Source of the DNA: Burkholderiales bacterium C2
Lineage (GTDB): Bacteria; Pseudomonadota; Gammaproteobacteria; Burkholderiales; Burkholderiaceae_C
Reading direction: 5' to 3'
Assembly (NCBI GenBank): GCA_005503085.1
Contig: SCOI01000015.1
Coordinates: forward strand, 62,001 to 126,000
DNA: 64,000 nt
Shown here: piece after piece, positions 24,324 through 32,952 of the stretch
Layout: each line of letters starts with the position of its first letter
Position numbering within the stretch: position 1 is the stretch's first letter
Program-made: the position numbers and the translations under genes
The notes under the pieces: generated by a model
Database searches by the model: none
Told to the model about the DNA's origin: nothing
Seen by the model: the letters and a program-made list of their open reading frames with translations, nothing else

Positions 24324-25388
24324 TCAAGGACGACGGCGCAGCGCGATCGCCGGGTAGGGGCTGAGCTTGCTGTCGCGCTGCAGGCGGCGCGAGAACTCGC
24401 ACAGCGCCAGTGCCGGCGGCGCATGGCGCCGGTAGACCCGCCGCAGCGACATCGGCAGGGCCTCGGCATCGAAACGCTCCGGCGCGGCCAGGTAGTCGCG
24501 CCAGTTCAGCCCCTGGCTTGTCACCAGCGCCTGGACCAGGCTGCTCGCGAAGCGGGCGGCGTCATAGTCCGCATGCGCGGCCGCAAAGGCACGCTCCTCG
24601 TCACTCAAGGCGAACTGCGGACAGGTAGCCAGGCCGAAATCGCTCAGGTAGATCGCGTGGCCATCGGTCAGCAGATTGTCGAGATGGGTGTCAAAGTGGA
24701 CGAAGCCCTGCCGGCTCATAAAGCCCAGCAGTCCGTCCATGCCCTCATCCACCAGGGCCACGGCCCGCTCGGCCGGCGCGCCGCCCTGGGCCAGAGCCGC
24801 CCGCAGCCAGGTCGAGCCCGGCGTGGCAAAGCACTCCAGCAGCAACACCAGCCAGGCGGCCGGCCGTTGCACGGCAGCGAAACGGGCCAGCACCTCGGCC
24901 CGGCCCGGCAGATCGCAAGGCTCGGTGGCGGCAAAGTAGTCCGCGCCCCAGTCCTGAAGCGCCGTGCTGGGCCTATCGGTCGCAGGCAGCCGGACCAGTC
25001 GCCAGTGATGCAGCAGGGGGAAGCCGTCACAGGCGCCCGACCGCGCCCAGTCGCTGGCCATTTGCTGGGCAGCGAGTTCGCGCCAGGCGCCGAAGCCGAC
25101 CGAGCCGATGCCGTACTGGAAGTAGGTCGGCAGCCCGAACAGATTGGCACTGCTGCCCGGGTGCTCAAGCTCCAGCGCGCTGAGCGGTATCAGCTTGGCA
25201 AAGACCTCCCGCTCGCCCAGCTGCAAACGCATCGAGCGCCCGCCTATGCTTGCCGACGCTGTCGGCGCGGCCGCCAGCCAGCGGCTCAGGGCCGCGTCGT
25301 CCAGGCCCGCCAGCTGCGCTGCCAGGGCTTGATGGGCCTGTAGCCGGGCGGCCAGGGACGGCGGCAGGCTCGGCGGACGTGGGTTCAT
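24324..25388 (-). CDS. Kinase-fold protein (atypical protein kinase-like)
   Basis: A 354-residue soluble protein with a protein-kinase-like core. K65 in EVFAKLIPL resembles the ATP-binding lysine, HFDTHLDNLL (231-240) the catalytic loop with D233 and N238, and SDFGLA (249-254) the DFG motif. There is no transmembrane helix and no sensor domain, and the N-lobe has a long insert between residues 70 and 180. It could phosphorylate a protein or a small molecule; kinases for sugars and antibiotics share the fold. It is a single gene, with 216 bp of non-coding DNA upstream to RidA. Confidence 0.7.
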   Translation of the reverse strand: MNPRPPSLPPSLAARLQAHQALAAQLAGLDDAALSRWLAAAPTASASIGGRSMRLQLGEREVFAKLIPLSALELEHPGSSANLFGLPTYFQYGIGSVGFGAWRELAAQQMASDWARSGACDGFPLLHHWRLVRLPATDRPSTALQDWGADYFAATEPCDLPGRAEVLARFAAVQRPAAWLVLLLECFATPGSTWLRAALAQGGAPAERAVALVDEGMDGLLGFMSRQGFVHFDTHLDNLLTDGHAIYLSDFGLATCPQFALSDEERAFAAAHADYDAARFASSLVQALVTSQGLNWRDYLAAPERFDAEALPMSLRRVYRRHAPPALALCEFSRRLQRDSKLSPYPAIALRRRP

Positions 25389-25604
25389 CGGCGGAATGCT
25401 TGCAATGGCGGACAGGTCTCCCAGATGGGGTCACGGCCGCGCATCGCAAGCGCCACATGCAAGACCTGGCACTGCCGGGGCAAAGGCAATAGACCCTTGC
25501 TTCGTGGGCTCTTGTCCTCTCCGCCTTGACCTCAAGCCGAGTTGAGATTCGAGACTGGCGGCCTGTTTCATCAACCCGACGATCCAACGATCCGAGCCCA
25601 GGCC

Positions 25605-26126
25605 ATGCACACCTCGACCGCCCTGCTGAGCTTCCACAACCCCGCCGGCCTCTATGACCCGGCACCCAATGGCTATTCCCACCTGTCCCTCGTTCAGGGT
25701 CCGGCCCGCTGGCTGCTGTTGTCCGGCCAGGGCGGCGAACACCCCAGCGACGGGCTGCCCGATGACTGCGAGGGCCAGTTGGCGCAGTGCCTGAGCAATC
25801 TGCAGACCGCGCTGCGCGCGGGTGGGGCCGACCTGAGGGATGTGGCGCGACTGACCATGCTGGTAGTCGAACACAACGAGGGCAGGCTTGCACAGCTCAG
25901 CCAGGCGCTGAAATCGCTGTGGGGCGAGGCGCCGACGCCGGCCTGCACGCTGATCCCGGTGCCGCGCCTGGCACTGGACGGCATGCTGATCGAGGTCGAA
26001 GCCACGGCGGTGCTGACACCCCTCAAGGCCGGGAGCGCCTGGGCGCGCCCGCTCAAGCCGGCGCGCCCAGGCGCCGGCTCAGCTCGGCGGCCGCCCGCCG
26101 GACCTCCTCGGCCAGGCCGGGCTTGA
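25605..26126 (+). CDS. RidA family protein
   Basis: A 173-residue protein with a RidA/YjgF domain (about residues 1-145). It has LSGQGGEHP, the ATP-like helix QLAQCLSNLQTALRAGGADLRDVARLTMLVV and the C-terminal PVPRLALDGMLIEVEATAV. RidA proteins hydrolyse reactive enamines and imines made by PLP enzymes. The usual catalytic arginine site reads PRLALDGMLIEVEA, close to the family pattern. The last 25 or so residues (Ala/Pro/Arg-rich) are antisense to the end of the IclR gene and probably have no function. The start is ATG at 25605. Confidence 0.82.
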   Translation: MHTSTALLSFHNPAGLYDPAPNGYSHLSLVQGPARWLLLSGQGGEHPSDGLPDDCEGQLAQCLSNLQTALRAGGADLRDVARLTMLVVEHNEGRLAQLSQALKSLWGEAPTPACTLIPVPRLALDGMLIEVEATAVLTPLKAGSAWARPLKPARPGAGSARRPPAGPPRPGRA

Positions 26127-26769
26127 GCCGGCTGCTGGGCAGGCTCAGGGTCAGGGCGCCGACCAGCTCGGCCTGCGCGCCGAACACCGGGGCGGCGATA
26201 CCGCTCAGCCCCTCGACGCGGTCGCCGCTGATCTCGGCCACACCGGCCTGGCGGATCTCTTCATAGCGCTTGCCGCGTGCGCCCGAGAAGGCCAGCAGCA
26301 CCCGCCCGCCCGCGCCTCTGTCCAGCGGCAGCAGATCGCCGGCGCTCAGATGGTCGCGCAGCGGCTGCGGTGAATCGACCCGGTACAGGCACAGCCGCTG
26401 CTCGCCCTGGCGCACATGCAGGGCCGCGCTCTCGCGGGTGCGCGCCACCAGCGCGCGCAGCACCGGCATCACCTCGGCCTCCAGCGAGAAGCCCGCCGCC
26501 CGGATGGACTGCAGGCGTGCCAGCTCCGGCCCCAGCGCATAAGCGCCATCGGCCTGGCGCTGCAGCAGCCGGCCATGCTCCAGCGAGGCCAGCAGGCGCA
26601 GCGCCGTGCTCTTGTAGAGCCCGGTGCGTTGGGCCAGCTCGGCCAGGCTCAGGGCCCGGTCGCCGGCGTGGAAGGCGCTCAGCAGGCTCAAGGCCTTGTC
26701 GACCGCGCCGACACCGCCGGGCGCGGCCTGGGTTTCGGCCAGCGAGGGGGTAGCGGATTTCCTGGGCAT
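26053..26769 (-). CDS. IclR family transcriptional regulator
   Basis: A 238-residue IclR regulator. The N-terminal winged helix (about 25-75, with LSLAELAQRTGLYKSTALRLLASLEH) is followed by a GAF-like effector domain, with GISG-like EGLSGIAAPVFG and the LTLSLPSSR end. It is divergent from the HMG-CoA lyase/CoA-transferase pair, which it most likely controls. ATG at 26769 is preferred over a TTG six codons upstream. Its 3' end overlaps the convergent RidA gene by 74 bases. Confidence 0.92.
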   Translation of the reverse strand: MPRKSATPSLAETQAAPGGVGAVDKALSLLSAFHAGDRALSLAELAQRTGLYKSTALRLLASLEHGRLLQRQADGAYALGPELARLQSIRAAGFSLEAEVMPVLRALVARTRESAALHVRQGEQRLCLYRVDSPQPLRDHLSAGDLLPLDRGAGGRVLLAFSGARGKRYEEIRQAGVAEISGDRVEGLSGIAAPVFGAQAELVGALTLSLPSSRLKPGLAEEVRRAAAELSRRLGAPA

Positions 26770-26802
26770 TGACGGAGCTCGCGACAAACGCGATACTTTT
26801 CA

Positions 26803-26826
26803 GAACACAGTTCCATCTTATAGAAC
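26803..26826. promoter_or_regulatory. Likely IclR operator
   Basis: GAAC-ACA-GTTC (26803-26813) is a perfect 4-3-4 palindrome, and a third half-site GAAC follows at 26823-26826. It lies between the divergent IclR and HMG-CoA lyase starts, in the only AT-rich stretch of the region. The spacing fits a regulator binding as a dimer of dimers. Confidence 0.55.
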
Positions 26827-26835
26827 AGCCACATC

Positions 26836-27747
26836 ATGTCAAGCAGCGTCCTGATCAGCGAGGTCGGCCCGCGCGACGGCCTGCAAAGCATCGCCAGCGT
26901 GATGCCTACCGCCGCCAAGCGGCGCTGGCTGGACGCGCTGCATGCGGCCGGCCTGCGCGAGATCGAGGTCGGCTCCTTTGTGCCGGCGCGGCTGCTGCCG
27001 CAGATGGCCGATGTGGCCGAGATCGTCGCCCATGCACTGACCCTGCCGGGCCTGCGTGTGCTGGCCCTGGTGCCCAATGTTCGCGGCGCCGAAGCGGCCA
27101 TCACCGCCGGCGCCCACAAGATCAGCCTGCCGATCTCGGCCAGCGAGGCCCATTCGCTGGCCAATGTGCGCAAGACGCCCGAGGCCATGGTCGAGGAGCT
27201 GCGCGCGGTCGCCGCGCTGCGCCGGGAGCGCGCGCCGCAGATGGGGGTCGAGGTGGGGCTGTCCACCGCCTTCGGCTGCACCCTGGCCGGCCGGGTCGAT
27301 GAGGACGCGGTGCTCCGTCTGGCTGTGGCCTGCGCCGAAGCCGGGGCCGACGAGGTGGGCCTGTCCGACACCGCCGGCATGGCCAACCCGGCCCAGGTAC
27401 GGCGGCTGTTCACGCGGCTGCGCGCCGAGCTGGGGTCGCGCGCCGGCGCCGCCCATCTGCACAACACGCGGGGGCTGGGCCTGGCCAACTGCCTGGCGGC
27501 TTTCGATGTCGGCGTCAGGACCTTCGATGCCTCGCTGGGCGGCCTGGGCGGCTGCCCCTATGCGCCGGGCGCCTCGGGCAATGTGGTCACCGAGGACCTG
27601 GTCTTCATGTTCGAGGCCATGGGCGTGGACACCGGCATCGACATCCACCAGCTGCTGGCCGCCCGCACGCCGCTGCGCGAGGGGCTGCCCGGCGAGGCGG
27701 TCTACGGCATGCTGGCCGAGGCCGGGCTTCCCAAAGGATTTCAGTGA
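26836..27747 (+). CDS. Hydroxymethylglutaryl-CoA lyase
   Basis: Cleaves (S)-3-hydroxy-3-methylglutaryl-CoA to acetyl-CoA and acetoacetate. The 303-residue TIM-barrel protein has EVGPRDGLQ at the N-terminus, the metal-binding HLHNTRG and the cysteine-loop signature GGLGGCPYAPGASGN. No biotin carboxylase or leucine-degradation genes are adjacent. It is paired instead with a CoA-transferase starting on its own stop codon, which suggests a free dicarboxylic acid as the real substrate (inference). Related citramalyl-CoA-type activities cannot be excluded. Confidence 0.9.
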   Translation: MSSSVLISEVGPRDGLQSIASVMPTAAKRRWLDALHAAGLREIEVGSFVPARLLPQMADVAEIVAHALTLPGLRVLALVPNVRGAEAAITAGAHKISLPISASEAHSLANVRKTPEAMVEELRAVAALRRERAPQMGVEVGLSTAFGCTLAGRVDEDAVLRLAVACAEAGADEVGLSDTAGMANPAQVRRLFTRLRAELGSRAGAAHLHNTRGLGLANCLAAFDVGVRTFDASLGGLGGCPYAPGASGNVVTEDLVFMFEAMGVDTGIDIHQLLAARTPLREGLPGEAVYGMLAEAGLPKGFQ

Positions 27748-28940
27748 TGACGCAAGAGCAAAGACAGCAAGACCTGCCTCTGGCAGGTCTGCGAGTGATC
27801 GAGTTCACCCATATGGTGATGGGGCCGACCTGCGGCATGGTGCTGGGCGATCTGGGCGCCGAGGTCATCAAGGTCGAGCCGCTCACCGGCGACAACACCC
27901 GCAAACTGCTGGGCTCGGGGGCCGGTTTCTATCCGATGTTCAACCGCAACAAGCTCAGCCTTGCTCTGGACATCAAGCACCCCAAGGGCCTGGAGATCGT
28001 GCTGAAGCTGCTGGCCGGCGCCGATGTGTTCAGCGAGAACTTCAAGAGCGGGGCTATGGAGCGGCTGGGCCTGGGCCACGCGGCGCTGACGGCGCTGAAC
28101 CCGCGCCTGATCTATGTCTCGCACAAGGGCTTTCTGCCCGGCCCCTACGAGCACCGCACCGCGCTGGACGAGGTGGTGCAGATGATGGGCGGTCTGGCCT
28201 ATATGACCGGCCGGCCGGGCGATCCGCTGCGCGCCGGTTCCAGCGTCAACGACATCATGGGCGGGCTGTTCGGCGCGATCGGCGTGCTGGCCGCGCTGCA
28301 GCAGCGCCATGTCACCGGGCGCGGCCAGCCCGTGCAGTCGGCCCTGTTCGAGAACAATGTCTTTCTGGTGGCCCAGCACATGATGCAGTTCGCGGTCACC
28401 GGCAAGCCCGCCGCGCCCATGCCCGAGCGCATCTCGGCCTGGGGCATCTACGACGTGTTCACGGTCAGGGATGGCGAGCAGATCTTCCTGGCTGTGGTCA
28501 GCGACACCCAGTGGGCGCTGTTCTGCGAGGCCTTCGGCCTGTCCGAGCTGCGCGCCGATGCGCGCCTGGCCAGCAATAACGACCGGGTGCGTGCGCGCGA
28601 CTGGCTGATCCCGGCGCTGCGCGAGCGCCTGGCGCCCCGGCCGGCCGCCGAGATCGCCGCCGTGTTCGAGGCCCAGGGCCTGCCGTTCGCACCCATCACC
28701 CGGCCCGAGCAGCTGATGGAAGACCCGCATCTGCTGGCCACCGGCGGCCTGGCGCCGCTGACCCTGCCCGACGGCCGCGAGACCCGCGTGCCGCTGCTGC
28801 CGCTGAGCCTGGACGGCCGGCGCCTGGGCCTGCGCGAGCAGCCGCCGACGCTGGGCCAGCACAACCGCCGCCTGCTGGCCGAGCTGGGCTATAGCGAGAC
28901 CGACATCACGGCCTTGATCGCCGAGGGCGTGCTGGCCTAG
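27747..28940 (+). CDS. Class III CoA-transferase (CaiB/BaiF family)
   Basis: A 397-residue interlocked-dimer CoA-transferase that moves CoA between carboxylic acids. The CaiB/BaiF fold shows GLRVIEFTHMVMGPTCGMVLGDLGAEVIKVEP at the N-terminus and the catalytic-region aspartate in RTALDEVVQMMGGLAYMTG. Its ATG at 27747 overlaps the lyase stop (TGATG), so it is coupled. The probable role is to activate a dicarboxylate to the CoA thioester cleaved by the lyase (inference). A 78-bp spacer follows, holding a small GC hairpin at 28978-28992. Confidence 0.9.
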   Translation: MTQEQRQQDLPLAGLRVIEFTHMVMGPTCGMVLGDLGAEVIKVEPLTGDNTRKLLGSGAGFYPMFNRNKLSLALDIKHPKGLEIVLKLLAGADVFSENFKSGAMERLGLGHAALTALNPRLIYVSHKGFLPGPYEHRTALDEVVQMMGGLAYMTGRPGDPLRAGSSVNDIMGGLFGAIGVLAALQQRHVTGRGQPVQSALFENNVFLVAQHMMQFAVTGKPAAPMPERISAWGIYDVFTVRDGEQIFLAVVSDTQWALFCEAFGLSELRADARLASNNDRVRARDWLIPALRERLAPRPAAEIAAVFEAQGLPFAPITRPEQLMEDPHLLATGGLAPLTLPDGRETRVPLLPLSLDGRRLGLREQPPTLGQHNRRLLAELGYSETDITALIAEGVLA

Positions 28941-29018
28941 GCGGGCGCCGCGCCGAAGGCGGACAATCGCGGGGTTTCGGGCCGCAGGCCCGTCAACCCG
29001 CCGCCTGGCGGCCCTTCC

Positions 29019-30146
29019 GTGCAGCACAGCTCCCCGCCCTCCTCCCACAGCCCTATCGTGCCCGCCTACCAGGACTGGCTGGCCCTGCGTTCCTGGCCGG
29101 TGCTGCGCTTCGTCTATGCGATCGGCGGCCTGATCCCCTTGCTCTATCTGCTGGGCGACTGGCTGATCGAACCGGCCGCCGCCGAGGTGTTGCGCCTGCG
29201 CCTGGGCTATCTGCTGTTCTGGGCCGTGCTCAGCGCGCTGAGCTTCAAGCCCGGCTGGCGGCTGCCGATGGCGCTGTCCTACCCGCTCTACACCCTGGTG
29301 GGCGTCAGCTTCGCCTGCCTGATCGACGGCCAGCTGCTGGGCCGGCCCGAGTTCATCCTGGCCACCTCGCTGCTCTATCTGATGGGGCTGCTGATCGCCA
29401 AGTCCAGCCTGGCCCTGGTGCTGGTCTGCGGCGGCCTGACCGTGCTGGCCACGGCCGTGCTGCTGCCAGCCCTGGGCCTGGACGCGACCACCGTCAAGCG
29501 CGTGGTGTTCTTTCATCTGCTGTGGGCCGGCGTCTGCGGCGTGGCCGCCTGGGTGATACAGCGGCTCAATCGCCAGCTCTACCGCACCGAGAGCGAGCTG
29601 CACCAGCTGCTGGCCGTGAACCAGCATCTGCTGGCCGAGACCGAGCTGCTGGCCCGCACCGACGCGCTGACCGCACTGCCGAACCGGCGCCAGTTCTTCC
29701 GCGCCGCCGAGAGCGCGCTGGCCGAAAGCCGCGCCAGCGGCAGGCCGCTGGCCCTGCTGGCGCTGGATGTCGACCACTTCAAGCGCATCAACGACAGCGG
29801 CGGCCATCAGCTCGGCGACACGGTGCTGCGCGAAGTGGCGCTCTGCTGCCGCGCCAGCCTGCGCGACAGCGATCTGGCGGCCCGCATCGGCGGCGAGGAG
29901 TTCGCGCTGCTGCTGCCCGGCACCGGGCTGGCCCAGGCGGAGCAACTGGCCGAGCGGCTGCGCCTGGCCATTGCCGAGCTGCAGCTGCCGGCCGCCGTGA
30001 CGGTCAGCATCGGCTGTGCCGAGCTGGCACCCGGCATGGACAGCGCCGACGCGCTGCTGGCGCGTGCCGACGAGGCGCTCTATGCCGCCAAGGACGGCGG
30101 CCGCAACCGCGTCAGCGCCGGGCGGCGCACGACAATAGCCCAATGA
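29019..30146 (+). CDS. Membrane-bound diguanylate cyclase
   Basis: Makes cyclic di-GMP. The 375-residue protein has about six hydrophobic helices in residues 28-185, a short coiled linker (about 188-215) and a GGDEF domain (about 216-370). The active site is GGEEF, with an RDSD I-site five residues upstream, so feedback inhibition is likely. The start is a GTG at 29019; no ATG lies nearby, and homology-like sequence begins soon after. The membrane part is not a recognised MASE domain by eye. It stands alone on the plus strand. Confidence 0.88.
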   Translation: MQHSSPPSSHSPIVPAYQDWLALRSWPVLRFVYAIGGLIPLLYLLGDWLIEPAAAEVLRLRLGYLLFWAVLSALSFKPGWRLPMALSYPLYTLVGVSFACLIDGQLLGRPEFILATSLLYLMGLLIAKSSLALVLVCGGLTVLATAVLLPALGLDATTVKRVVFFHLLWAGVCGVAAWVIQRLNRQLYRTESELHQLLAVNQHLLAETELLARTDALTALPNRRQFFRAAESALAESRASGRPLALLALDVDHFKRINDSGGHQLGDTVLREVALCCRASLRDSDLAARIGGEEFALLLPGTGLAQAEQLAERLRLAIAELQLPAAVTVSIGCAELAPGMDSADALLARADEALYAAKDGGRNRVSAGRRTTIAQ

Positions 30147-30173
30147 GCAATCGCCAAGGAAAGAAAGCCTGAT

Positions 30174-30620
30174 ATGAAATACCTGCACACCATGGTGCGC
30201 GTCACCGATCTGGACGCCTCGCTGAAGTTCTACCGCGACGCGCTGGGCATGGTCGAGGTGCGTCGCAGCGAGCACGAGGCCGGCCGCTTCACGCTGGTCT
30301 ATCTGGCCGCCCCCGGTGACGAAGCCGGCAAGTATCAGCCGCAGGTCGAGCTGACCTATAACTGGCCCGATGCCGAGGGCCGGAGCGAGGTCTACACCGG
30401 CGGCCGCAACTTCGGCCACCTGGCCTTTGCGACACCCGATATCTACGCCGCCTGCCAGCGCCTGCAAGACCACGGCGTGACCGTGCTGCGCCCGCCGCGC
30501 GACGGCCGCATGGCTTTTGTGCGCTCGCCCGACAATATCTCGGTCGAGCTCTTGCAGGACGGCCCGGCGCTGGCCCCGGCCGAGCCCTGGGTCTCGATGG
30601 CCAATACCGGCAGCTGGTAA
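30174..30620 (+). CDS. Lactoylglutathione lyase (glyoxalase I)-like protein
   Basis: A 148-residue VOC-fold enzyme that isomerises hemithioacetals. It contains MKYLHTMVRVTDLDASLKFYRDALGM, with a metal-ligand histidine at position 5. VELTYNW (ligand glutamate), NFGHLAFATPDIYAACQRL (second histidine) and VELLQ (second glutamate) complete the usual set of four. This is close to GloA, slightly longer (GloA is about 135). It lies 27 bases after the cyclase stop. Confidence 0.88.
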   Translation: MKYLHTMVRVTDLDASLKFYRDALGMVEVRRSEHEAGRFTLVYLAAPGDEAGKYQPQVELTYNWPDAEGRSEVYTGGRNFGHLAFATPDIYAACQRLQDHGVTVLRPPRDGRMAFVRSPDNISVELLQDGPALAPAEPWVSMANTGSW

Positions 30621-30727
30621 GCCGGGTTGCCGGCCTGTCCCCGGCGGGCCGCAGTCTGTCGGATCGCGCTGGTGCCGTGGTCGAGCTGCCCTTAGTCTGC
30701 AGGCATTGCAAACCAGGAGGAACGACC

Positions 30728-31042
30728 ATGACCATCAGCGACGATCTCGACAAACTCGGCGCGCTGCATCAGCGCGGCGCGCTCAGCGACGAGGAGTTTG
30801 CCCGCGCCAAGGCCCGGCTGCTGGCCGGCGATGTCGGCAGCGGCACACCGGGTGCTGCGGCGATCAACGAGCTGCGCCGCAGCCGCGACGACCGCTGGAT
30901 CGGCGGAGTCTGTGGCGGCCTGGCTCGCATCACCGGCATGGCCTCCTGGGTCTGGCGCCTGGGCTTCACGCTGCTGGCCCTGTGCGGCGGCACCGGCGTG
31001 CTGTTCTATCTGCTGATGTGGATCTTTGTACCGCAGGACTAG
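30728..31042 (+). CDS. SHOCT-PspC domain membrane protein
   Basis: A 104-residue protein. An N-terminal SHOCT-like helix pair (about 5-32, KLGALHQRGALSDEEFARAKARLL) is followed by a PspC domain (about 47-104) with RSRDDRWIGGVCGGLARITGM and a transmembrane helix ending IFVPQD. PspC proteins respond to membrane stress. No other psp genes are nearby. A strong AGGAGG precedes the ATG by seven bases. Confidence 0.88.
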   Translation: MTISDDLDKLGALHQRGALSDEEFARAKARLLAGDVGSGTPGAAAINELRRSRDDRWIGGVCGGLARITGMASWVWRLGFTLLALCGGTGVLFYLLMWIFVPQD

Positions 31043-31134
31043 GGCCGACCCCGATCAGACCGCGCGCGCCGCGCTGCTAGCATGGCCCGGCAGTTCAGCT
31101 AGGCAGTTCCGTTCCGGTCCTACGGAGGTTACCC

Positions 31135-32925
31135 ATGCAAGAGCAAGCGTTGCGCGGTCTGATCGAGGATGTGCGCGAGGGCCGACTGGCCCGACGGTCT
31201 TTCATCCAACGCATGCTGGCCCTGGGCCTGACGGCGCCGATGGCGGGCCAGATGCTGCTCAATGCCGGTATCGCCCAGGCCCAGACCCGCTCCGGCTACA
31301 AGCCCGCCAAGCGCGGCGGCGGCGGGGCGCTGAAGCTGCTGTGGTGGCAGGGGGCCACGCTGCTGAACCCGCATTTCGCCACCGGCACCAAGGATCAGGA
31401 AGGCGCGCGTATCTTCTACGAGCCGCTGGCCGCCTGGGACCCCGACGGCAATCTGGTACCCATTCTCGCGGCCGAGATTCCCAGCCAGGCCAACGGCGGC
31501 CTGGCCAAGGACGGCATGTCGGTGATCTGGAAGCTCAAGCGCGGCGCCACCTGGCACGACGGGAAGCCCTTCACCGCCGATGACTGCGTGTTCAACTGGG
31601 AATACGCCAGCAACCCGGACACGGCCGCCGTCACGATAGGCACCTACAAGGACTGCAAGGTCGAGAAGATCGACAGCCACACGGTCAAGGTCATCTTCAA
31701 GAAGCCCACGCCCTTCTGGGCCGACCCCTTTGTCGGCACCCGCGGCATGCTGATCCCCAAGCATCTGTTCGCCGATTTCACCGGCGCCAAGTCGCGCGAG
31801 GCGCCGACCAATCTGAAGCCGGTCGGCACCGGCCCCTACAAATTCGTCGATTTCAAGCCGGGCGATATGGTGCGCGGCGCGATCAACACCGGCTACCACT
31901 TCGAGCACCGGCCCTTCTTCGACACGATAGAGATGAAGGGCGGCGGCGACGCGGTCTCGGCGGCGCGCGCGGTGATACAGACGGGCGAGTTCGACTACGC
32001 CTGGAATATGCAGGTCGAGGACGAGATTCTGAAACGGCTGGAGGCCGGCGGCCGTGGCCGCGCCGAAATCACGCCGGGCGGCAATATCGAGTTCATCGTG
32101 CTGAATATGGCCGACCCTTGGACCGAGACCGAGGGTGAGCGCGCGCACCCGAAGAGCCGCCACCCCATCCTGTCGGACCCGGCGGTGCGCAAGGCCCTGG
32201 GCCTGCTGGTGGACCGTGCAGCGGTGCAGGAGTTCATCTACGGCCGCACCGGCGTGGCCACGGCCAACTTCCTGAACAACCCGGAGCGCTTCCGCTCCAA
32301 GACCATGAAATGGGAGTTCAGCATCGACAAGGCCGGTGCGCTGCTGGACGCGGCCGGCTGGAAGAAGGGCGGCGACGGCATCCGCGAGAAAGGCGGCAAG
32401 AAGCTCAAGCTGGTGTTCCAGACCTCGATCAACGCGCCGCGCCAGAAGACCCAGGCCATCGTCAAGCAGGCGGCGCAAAAGGCCGGCATCGATCTGGAGC
32501 TGAAGTCGGTGACCGCCTCGGTGTTCTTCTCCTCGGACGTCGGCAACCCCGACACCTACACCAAGTTCTTCTGCGACGTGCAGATGTACACGACGACGAT
32601 GACGCAGCCCGACCCCGAGCTGTTCATGAACCAGTTCGCCTCCTGGGAAGCCGCCAGCAAGGACAATAAATGGCAGGGCCGCAATCTCTCGCGCTGGAGC
32701 AACGAGGAGTATGACAAGGCCTTCCGTGCGGCCGAGAGCGAGCTGGACCCGGTCAAGCGCGCCGCGCTGTTCATCCGCATGAACGAGCTGGTGTGCAGCG
32801 ATCCGGTGGTGATACCGGTGGTCTACCGGCCGCGTGTGGCGGCGGTCGCCAACAAGCTCTATGCGCCGCTGAGCGGCTGGGACAACGATATGTGGAACCT
32901 GAAGGACTGGTTCAAGGAAGCCTGA
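31135..32925 (+). CDS. Periplasmic dipeptide/oligopeptide-binding protein of an ABC transporter
   Basis: A 596-residue solute-binding protein (SBP family 5). The N-terminus has a twin-arginine-like signal (RRSFIQRMLALGLTAP, about residues 20-35, cleaved near AQAQ). The family features are RGGGGALKLLWWQG, FYEPLAAWDPDGNLVPILA, the WKLKRGATWHDGKPFTADDCVFNWEY core and RRAFxxAID-like segments. Folded export by Tat is suggested by the RR motif but not proven. GGAGG lies seven bases before the ATG. It is the first gene of a five-gene transporter operon. Confidence 0.93.
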   Translation: MQEQALRGLIEDVREGRLARRSFIQRMLALGLTAPMAGQMLLNAGIAQAQTRSGYKPAKRGGGGALKLLWWQGATLLNPHFATGTKDQEGARIFYEPLAAWDPDGNLVPILAAEIPSQANGGLAKDGMSVIWKLKRGATWHDGKPFTADDCVFNWEYASNPDTAAVTIGTYKDCKVEKIDSHTVKVIFKKPTPFWADPFVGTRGMLIPKHLFADFTGAKSREAPTNLKPVGTGPYKFVDFKPGDMVRGAINTGYHFEHRPFFDTIEMKGGGDAVSAARAVIQTGEFDYAWNMQVEDEILKRLEAGGRGRAEITPGGNIEFIVLNMADPWTETEGERAHPKSRHPILSDPAVRKALGLLVDRAAVQEFIYGRTGVATANFLNNPERFRSKTMKWEFSIDKAGALLDAAGWKKGGDGIREKGGKKLKLVFQTSINAPRQKTQAIVKQAAQKAGIDLELKSVTASVFFSSDVGNPDTYTKFFCDVQMYTTTMTQPDPELFMNQFASWEAASKDNKWQGRNLSRWSNEEYDKAFRAAESELDPVKRAALFIRMNELVCSDPVVIPVVYRPRVAAVANKLYAPLSGWDNDMWNLKDWFKEA

Positions 32926-32952
32926 GCCCCATCGTTGCAGCCCCGCCGCTGA

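Noticed and set aside
25389-25604. Possible small gene in the 216-bp spacer between the kinase-fold and RidA genes
   Set aside because: Short open frames exist, but none has a ribosome binding site, a domain or a convincing composition. It is read as the promoter region of both divergent genes.
28978-28992. Hairpin CGGGCC-GCA-GGCCCG after the CoA-transferase gene
   Set aside because: Six-base stem without a T run. GC palindromes of this size occur often by chance here, so it was not listed as a terminator.
27741-30473. Long minus-strand open frame of 910 codons
   Set aside because: It is antisense to the CoA-transferase and cyclase genes, rich in Gln/Gly/Ala/His and Arg with no domain. High-GC coding DNA gives long open antisense frames.
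31089-31109. Short direct repeat GGCAGTTC upstream of the peptide-binding protein
   Set aside because: Two 8-bp copies 13 bp apart are not enough to name an operator in this GC-rich spacer.
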